From Inia geoffrensis (taxonomy: Eukaryota; Chordata; Mammalia; Artiodactyla; Iniidae), in the NCBI GenBank assembly GCA_036417435.1, contig CM070909.1:7968597-8032596 (forward strand): 64,000 bases of DNA, in the 5' to 3' direction. This document shows, one piece after another, positions 57,389 to 64,000 of this stretch (the stretch's first letter is position 1; each line of letters opens with the position of its first letter). The notes under the pieces are model-generated. The model had not been told where the DNA came from. It did not search any database and saw nothing but the letters and a program-made list of their open reading frames with translations. Made by a program: the position numbers and the translations under genes.

Positions 57389-57649
57389 ACCACAAAAAGT
57401 GTTAACAACTTGGTGAAGGATCATAGGGGTCTTACGTTCTTGAGCTGGACTTAGCAACTGGATTCTCCAACAGAATTACAATAGAGCCAAAATGCAGAAG
57501 GCTTCAGAGGACTAGTGCTTTGAGACCCCTCTGCTTCCTGGTTAAATAGTACTTCAATACTGTTAAGTTCAGGTTACCATACTGTAGGAGGAAAAACAAG
57601 TAAAAACTCAAAATAGGGGAAGACGTTCTGGTTTGTTGAGAAAGATCTT

Positions 57650-57850
57650 AAGGTCATTTAAAAAGTATCTACTGGGCAACCATGATTTGCTAGGTGCTGG
57701 GGACACACTGATGAACAAGACAGGCAATGACCCTGATGCCCTGATGGGGCTTACAGTTTAAGGAAGGAGATGTAATTTAAACAAGTAAGCCCACAAACCT
57801 TTAATTACAGTTGTTGTAAGTGTCATGGTAGAGAACAAGGAATCATAGTA
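57650..57850 (-). mobile_element. L2 LINE 3'-end fragment
   Basis: 'ctaggtgctggggacacact' then 'gatgaacaagacaggcaatg' and 'gatggggcttacagtttaag' is the reverse-complement L2 end. Confidence 0.75.
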
Positions 57851-60669
57851 AAGTGCAATACTACCTACCGTGTTCAAAGCTAACCTGATTCTGGGACATA
57901 GAAATAAAAGTTAAGGCTTTGACTATTATCATGCGTAATTCATCATGTGAAGGCTTGCCCCAATGCAGAATCCTGTGAGAGGCAGCATAGTGTGACTGAG
58001 TGTGACAGGGCTTGTGTTCCGTTTAAAAAATGACATGTAAAAGCTTTAGGGCAATTCTTCCTTCACCTCCTGCCCTAGACAGATCTTTCCCGGAGCCCGG
58101 GCTCCTTGATCATTCAAGGAGAGTTTGAAGTGAGATATGGAAGGGCCTTGGAGAGGTTGAAAGGATTGGAGAAAGGGTTAAGGAAACTTAAGATGGCTCA
58201 AGAATTGGAGCGTTAACTGACTTGCCGTCTCAAAGCGCATGCCCTTCCTTAGAGGCTGACGGCTCTTCTCTCCGTGAACACCCAAATATGACTGGAGCAG
58301 TCCAGGGATCTCAGGGATTAAAACATCAACCCACACCCACTTCTCAAGTCCAGTTCTGTTTCTTGGGGACCTTAATTCAACTGGAAGGAAATACTGAATC
58401 TTGAAGAATTAGGTTAAGATTCTGGCACAATCTTTATGCTTTGAATATGGAGGGATCCACTTATTTGAAAACATGCCATAAGACTGAGCTCGTAGGTGGG
58501 AAGGACTCACTTCTCTGACTGCCCGGCTCCAGGCCAGGCCACTGGCATCATTCCAGGCAGGGTGAGGACATTGCCCTGCCACCTAATGCATTGGGACCAC
58601 TTTCAAGCGAGCAGTGGTTCTAGGAAGGTCCCCACCCCCAAACAAGCTACTCGGAATGTCATGCAGAGAACAACAAGGTTATTCCCTTGGTTTAGGGTTC
58701 TGCCTGAAGTTAAAGTGTAGGTGTCACCAGAGGGGTAGAGGTTATTCCTGTCTATTCACACAACAGCAGGAAGTACTTTCTTAGATCCTTTCCAATCAGA
58801 GCCATTGGGAAGCAAAAGAGAAAGGCCACATATATGGGAAAATGGAATGCGGGAGAGAAAAGGAAGAAAAGGCCTTGGTAGGCTGCATGGAGGAGCAGGG
58901 CTCCCGAATGAAGGAGAGGGTAGCCGAGTGCCATTTTGAAGCAACTGTTGATTTCCACGATGTAAAGACACACACACGCCCGCACCGTGGCTAATTTCAA
59001 GCTGCCGGTGTGATGTCAACTGGCTCACAAAACTCCTGGAAATGGACAATTGGCTGGCGCTTGCTGCTGGGTGAGTGTGGGCCTCCTGGGGGTCCCCACG
59101 AGTGGACGGAGAGGCATTGAATGGGGAGATAGGAAGTCTCCAAATGTAGACCTGGCCCACGGTGTTGGTCTGAAGTGCTCCCAGGCTGTGTTGAGATTCT
59201 CCTCTGCTGAGGGCAGGGGGTGTCGTGAGACCTGGCTGGCCCAGGCAAACATGGGCGGGACTGGAACTGCAAGCAGGTGAAAAAACAGATGGGCCTCTAA
59301 TGAGACCGAATCTCCCCAACTGCCTTTTGTAACCATTACGTAGAGAGACAATCCCAGCAACAACAGCGTTAGAGAAATTATCAAATGATTGCTGCTAATA
59401 TCCTGGAAACATGCTTCTCAGCCTGGGGACACCCGTTCGAAGACAGTGTCCTAGAATCACAGAGGGAAAGTGACAATGAAAAGAGGGGAGGGTGAGGCCA
59501 GCTGTTCCCCTTTGTGAGGGAGGCAGGGACAGGCAGGGTTATTAAAAGCTCCGTGACATACTTTGGCTTTGGTGGTGAGGTTATGTCTCAGCCCGCGGAT
59601 CCCTTCCTTCAGAGCGGATCAGGAAGATATCAGGGCCAGCCTGGTGGAGTTATTCATGTCCACGGGCCCTAATCCTGCTACACGTGTTCACTCTTTGATA
59701 AGGGTCTGTCTTATGTCTCCAAACTTGAATTCTCCATTCCAGGCGGGGCAGAAAGAATGATTCCTCAGAATCTCGGCAGGACTGGGAAGATTCCCCACAT
59801 CCCTTCCCATAGATTTCTCCAGGCAACCTGAAGCAGCCTCCTCCTGTCGCCCAGAGCTCCACACTCTGGAGTGAAGCCATTGGCTACGTCTCACCTGTTT
59901 GCCCTTCCACGCAATGCTTCTATTTTATTTCTTGTAGCCTCGTAATATTTTCTTTCTATGATGAGTGAAACCCCTGTGAACGATCGTACATCAAGAAGTT
60001 AATGACTGCTTTCGACTTCAGGAAGCATTTTCCTTCCCAGAGGTATATGTAGCTTTACACACCTATCACTCCAAAGAAGGATTCTAGTAGGGCAGAACTT
60101 CTGCCTCTGTGCTCGGTAAATGACATGATGGTTTGGGCCAGGCTTGTGGCTTCTCACAGGTCATACCCGATGGTATCAACTCCTGCATTAGTCCTGCCCT
60201 GATCCACCTAACAAGGAATGGCATCCGATCATTTGCCAGAAGGTCCAAGTAGGTGTATGAAGCATAGGCCGTGCTCAGCTCCTTTAATGGGGATAAAGCG
60301 AGGTCCCTAAAATGGCCGCGGCTCTTCCATTTTGTCCAAAGACCAAGAAGAGACCGAGAAAAAGAGATGGCAGGAAATTTAAGGGTGTGTGACTGCTAAA
60401 TCCTTTCCTGTGAGAACAGCCTGGCAGGGAGAAAGGGAAGCAGGGTTTGCCCAGGACCTGGGCACCCCTTATGGCTCAGACCTGACTCATCTGTGTCAGA
60501 GATGCTCCAACCTGGTTTGGGACTGAGACACACCCATGATACTGCAGTGTTCTCAGGACACACCTGCCCCTTTTGACCAACACACACAACCAGCCACACT
60601 CTCAGACCCATCACCTCCCCTCTGTTCTACCCAATCCTGAGCAGGGCTGAGTGGTGGAGGACGTTCCAG
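57851..60669. other. Long mostly unique stretch
   Basis: About 2.8 kb with almost no recognisable repeat, the longest such stretch in the window. It contains the window's longest open frame (minus, 58756-59319, 187 codons), rich in S, P and L and without known domains. It overlaps other minus frames at 58752-59384. A donor-like 'gcaaGCAGGTGAAAA' lies at 59270-59283 on plus. A YY1-like inverted pair lies at 60309-60334. No exon structure could be supported. Confidence 0.35.
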
Positions 60670-60905
60670 AATGCACAGAGTGATAATAACTATAATAACT
60701 ATGACTTACCAAGTCCTTACTTTGCCCAGCGGCTGTACACAAGGGTTCATGTATATGTGATCTCATCTCATCCTTGCAGCCACCCATTCAGTGTTGCATT
60801 GTTATTATTCTCATTTTAAAGATGAGGAAACTGAGGCTCAGGCTAAATAACTTGCCCAACTGCACACAGCTAACAAATGGCTGTGAGGGTGGAACCCAAT
60901 ACACT
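60670..60905 (-). repeat. MIR SINE, near full length
   Basis: 'ctatgacttaccaagtcctt', 'ttctcattttaaagatgagg', 'aaactgaggctcaggctaaa' and 'gtgagggtggaacccaatac' are reverse-complement MIR in order. Confidence 0.85.
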
Positions 60906-61654
60906 AGGGATCCAAAGGAGCTTAGCTTTCCCTTAAACTCCACTCCCTGGGAGGAAGCTCTTTTTCTCCATCTCAGCTGAGTTGGGCCACAACCAGTGTG
61001 CCCGGGTGTGGGGTCTACATGGCCACAGGGATCTGCAACCAGATTCTCAGTAGGGCCAAAGAGGGCTCAAATCCAGAAGAGAAATGAAGACCAGCAGATA
61101 TTTTCGGTAGGCTTTAATCCTAAGATTCAGGGTGTTTTCCTCTCTAGAGGTAAATGCATTTGATTTCTGGCTGCCTTCTCGCCAAAAAATTTGATTTGCA
61201 AAGGATGGGAAAAGACCATCAGGATAGATGTGATTGATGCTAAGAGTCTGTGAACAGTTGCCCTTTCCATCCCAGACTTGGCATCTTCATGAAGCTATGT
61301 CAACAGACAGTGGGAGAAACGGCGGCCCTTCCTTCCAATTTTAATGTAAATCTTTACTTGCTTCCTGACTTTCTGTTGAGTGCACCTAACTTATACTCAA
61401 GGTCTGGAAGCCAGAACTGGGATTAGTTACTACCAAGAGCAGAGCTGAGATGGTTGTCGCCACCATAACAAGAGAAGCACAGTCCAGGGGGGCTGCGTCT
61501 CCAGCCCCTCTTTCACACCTACCACCTGACTTCACTCAGCAAAGCCTTGTGACGAAGAATTAAGAATTAAAGAGGCAGCAGCTCCCAGAGGGCTAGAGCC
61601 AGAAAGGGTACCCACATTCTACCTGATCCATTTATTTATTCTAAGAACTTAAAA
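60906..61654. other. Unique sequence, nothing recognised
   Basis: No feature supported. Confidence 0.4.
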
Positions 61655-61830
61655 TTCATCTCGTTGCATTGAGTTTTAGGTGAATGCCAAAACATACTGG
61701 ACATAATCCTCACCCTCAAGGGGTTACTATCCTGTTGCAAAGATTAAAATGTTAAATAAAATGATATAGACATTGGTAAGACCAGGTTATCAGAACATAC
61801 AAGGGTGGTGAGAGTATGGCAGGAGTTCAG
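61655..61830 (-). mobile_element. L2 LINE fragment (weak)
   Basis: 'aatcctcaccctcaaggggt' followed by 'tactatcctgttgcaaagat' and a later 'gtaagaccaggttatcagaa' resembles the reverse-complement L2 3' UTR. Confidence 0.5.
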
Positions 61831-61959
61831 AGCGTTCTAGTGTCAGGAGGGATTTTGTGGAAGAGCAGAGCAGAGCAGGACCAAAGAAGAGGGGGACGGG
61901 AAAGGCGGTCTTTAACCAAGCTCCCTTCCTCAGGCCAAGTGCGCCAATTCCATTGTTTT

Positions 61960-62310
61960 TGGCTTACACTGCGGCGTCTCCCAATGCACTTTCTCCCTCC
62001 TTCCCATCTTCCCACTCTTCTATCTCTTCTTATCTTCCCATCATGTGAGCTATTCAAATCTTTTTCATACTTCCATGCTCCAGCTCAAGTCCAAACTTGT
62101 TCTTGAAGCCTTTCCCAGCAATTCCAGACGCTGCTGAATTTTCCTTCACTTATTTCTTGTAATGGGTAGGTCTGTACCATGCCTTGGGAAAATGAATTCT
62201 CTGCTGCCTTATATCGTGTGCTTCCTATGGGCAGGGCTGTGTGTGGCATTTCTCGTGTACCCAGCACTTTGCTAGATACATAGCAGGCATTCAGGAATGG
62301 TGGTTGACTG
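61960..62310 (+). mobile_element. L2 LINE 3'-end remnant
   Basis: 'ctccagctcaagtccaaact', 'tgaagcctttcccagcaatt', 'gtgcttcctatgggcagggc' and the end 'catagcaggcattcaggaat' follow the L2 3' UTR. Confidence 0.65.
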
Positions 62311-63589
62311 ACTCACCATCCAGGGCCATTGGTTTCTAGTCTCCTTTGAAGTTCCACAGGGAGAGAATCTGCAGACCGTTCAGATACTTGATGACCCAGG
62401 GAGTGATTTTCATGTCCTTCCAGAATACCTTCTGTTCTAGTTAAAGCAACTGCTCCATATGTGCTTCATAAAACCGTTCATGTCCTTCTAAATACCACTA
62501 GCTCTCACAGCTCTTTGCTTGATAAATTTGGATTCTCTTGCCCATTCTTTATGGCCCACGGACAGCTTAAAACCTCATCGTTTCTTCAGTGACTGTTGTA
62601 TTGTTTCAAATAATTGACGGAACCCATGTTGGCCTCAGTTTCCATTTTGTTCAGATCATTAGCATCATTTTGGCTCTGGACACGCTTGCTCTGGACAGGG
62701 CAGAAGCCTGTGCCTGGGTGAGTAGAGTGTCTCTCTGTGTGCATACTTCTAATGGCTCTGGGGTTACATCTGCAGTCACTGATTTCTCGACAGAGAACCT
62801 GAAAGGGCAGAGCCGATATCTCTCTGCTTCCCTGATCTCTTCATTGTCATCACTGTGTCATCAAACCATTGACCAAATGCTCATCTGTAGTGCAGGAAAT
62901 GGGCTGAAACCACTGGACCTGATGGGGAAAACATCAGATCCGACACTTTAGTCCCAAAATAAAGGGCACAAGCAAAAGGACTGAAGACGACTCTGATAAA
63001 GAATCTCATGTGAAAAAGCTTGTGGGTTTCGCAGATTGTAATATGTGAGTTACCTGTGAATACGCTTGCCACAAAAACAGATGCAAATGTATATTAATAT
63101 TAATACATTGATACTAATATAATAAGAAGGTACTAACCAGAAGGAAGGTGAAGCCCCTCTCTACTCTGCAGACTTTTCAGTACTAGTGTTAGTATTTAGA
63201 GACGCTGTGGCAGTGTGAAATGTGTTCATAGCATAACCAGGGTGGCCGAGAACATGAAACCATGCCACACGAGGAGCTTTTGATGGAGCGGAGGGATCTA
63301 GTCTGGAGAAGGGAAGCTGCAGGTAATGCTAGATGTTGGTCTTCAAGCTTCTGTCATGTGGAAGGTATAGTGTGGGCGCCTAAGGGTTTCAGTGAAGTTT
63401 GCAAACTTACAAACTTCAGCTTAATACATTGTAGACTTTTTAGGATTAGTCAACTTGTATGGAGACTGGCCAGTCCCTTGTCAAAACTATAAGGGGGTGG
63501 ACGGGAATGGGGATAGGATTCAGGAGGGGGTAGGATTTGAAATAGGTGGTGCTAGATGATTTCTAACAACTCCTGTGATGATGGCATTC
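62311..63589. other. Mostly unique sequence
   Basis: No confident repeat or gene. 62460-62600 may be another L2 scrap. The plus frame 62589-62951 (120 codons) lacks a known motif. Confidence 0.35.
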
Positions 63590-63745
63590 AAGCAGGAGGG
63601 GAATGATTATTCCCATTTTTGTAGCTGAGGAAACCAAGTCCCAGAGTGATTAAGCGGCTGGTCCAAGGTCATGCAGATTGTCAAGATACTGGCCTCTTGA
63701 TGCCAAGTGGCGTGCTCTGTACACCACGCTTCTAGCTGCTATTGT
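63590..63745 (-). repeat. MIR SINE fragment
   Basis: 'attattcccatttttgtagc', 'tgaggaaaccaagtcccaga' and 'ggtccaaggtcatgcagatt' are reverse-complement MIR. Confidence 0.75.
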
Positions 63746-64000
63746 CAACCTTCCCCATGATAAATACTCTCCTCGTTGGATTCTAGACTAGTCTCTGAAT
63801 CCCTAAAGCACTCAGCAGAATAGAATCAGGGTGACTCCCATTGCGGAGTCGAAGATCTGGCTACCCTTCCCTACAGCGTCCCATCCCTGGAAGAAAGAAT
63901 CAAAGACAACCAACCTCTCCTCCAACCCTTAGCTGGGAGAATATCCAACATGAACCCATGTCTCTGGCTCACTCCTCCTGACTGTGGGAGAAGAACTCAG

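Noticed and set aside
58756..59319. 187-codon minus-strand open frame as a gene
   Set aside because: No recognisable domain, low-complexity S/P/L content, no promoter or splice sites, and several overlapping frames on the same strand. Kept only as a finding to test.
1..64000. Bacterial, plasmid or phage gene cluster
   Set aside because: No operon-like frames or ribosome binding sites. The content is mammalian interspersed repeats throughout.

Overview
The window looks like nuclear DNA of a cetacean, most likely a toothed whale or close relative. The evidence is eight copies (33148-33356, 10116-10338 and six others) of the tRNA-derived CHR-type SINE in its cetacean form, four copies of the older and shorter CHR form, and several 3' ends of the L1 lineage found in whales and their even-toed relatives. 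I see no bacterial or viral gene organisation. There is no convincing protein-coding gene, no rRNA, tRNA or snRNA gene and no CRISPR array. All long open frames either lie inside repeats or look like chance frames in unique DNA. The window is best read as intergenic or intronic mammalian sequence, so the feature list is mainly a repeat annotation plus a few candidate regulatory sites. Family names were assigned from remembered consensus features without any search. Superfamily calls are safer than subfamily calls, and edges of old repeats are approximate.

Layout. 1-8.5 kb: MIR and L2 remnants, two old MaLR-type LTRs (4135-4600, 5130-5622) and a decayed mariner DNA transposon on the minus strand (6489-7630). 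8.5-21.5 kb: relatively rich in unique sequence, with a reverse CHR SINE, a 5'-truncated L1 carrying a nested SINE (13097-14481), L2 and MIR pieces, a CpG-enriched promoter-like patch (17755-17945), a GT microsatellite and a double G-quadruplex motif (19144-19201). 21.5-36 kb: AT-rich and LINE-dominated, with an ancient L1 (21800-23330), an MLT1-type LTR, an L1M copy with an internal deletion (29715-32420) and directly behind it a HAL1-like half-LINE (32430-35803) broken by a SINE. 36-50 kb: L1 3' ends in both orientations, nested SINEs in MIR and L2, and unique stretches. 50-64 kb: a very fresh-looking CHR SINE (50721-50946), L1 remnants on the minus strand, a CR1/L3-like amniote-age remnant (53790-54170), a clean solo retroviral LTR with a 4-bp target duplication (55995-56599), MER5A, and a long mostly unique stretch (57.9-60.7 kb).

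How the parts work together. There is no pathway here. The sequence records successive insertions: ancient L2, MIR, CR1 and HAL1 form the substrate, MaLR LTRs, mariner and ERV came later, and L1 and CHR SINEs are youngest. This order is shown directly by nesting: SINE in L1, SINE in HAL1, SINE in MIR, SINE in L2. I did not find an exciting undescribed system. The observations most worth a second look are the promoter-like CpG patch, the paired G4 motif, the solo LTR with intact termini, the mariner that lost its first catalytic motif, and an unexplained open frame that ends just before an L1.
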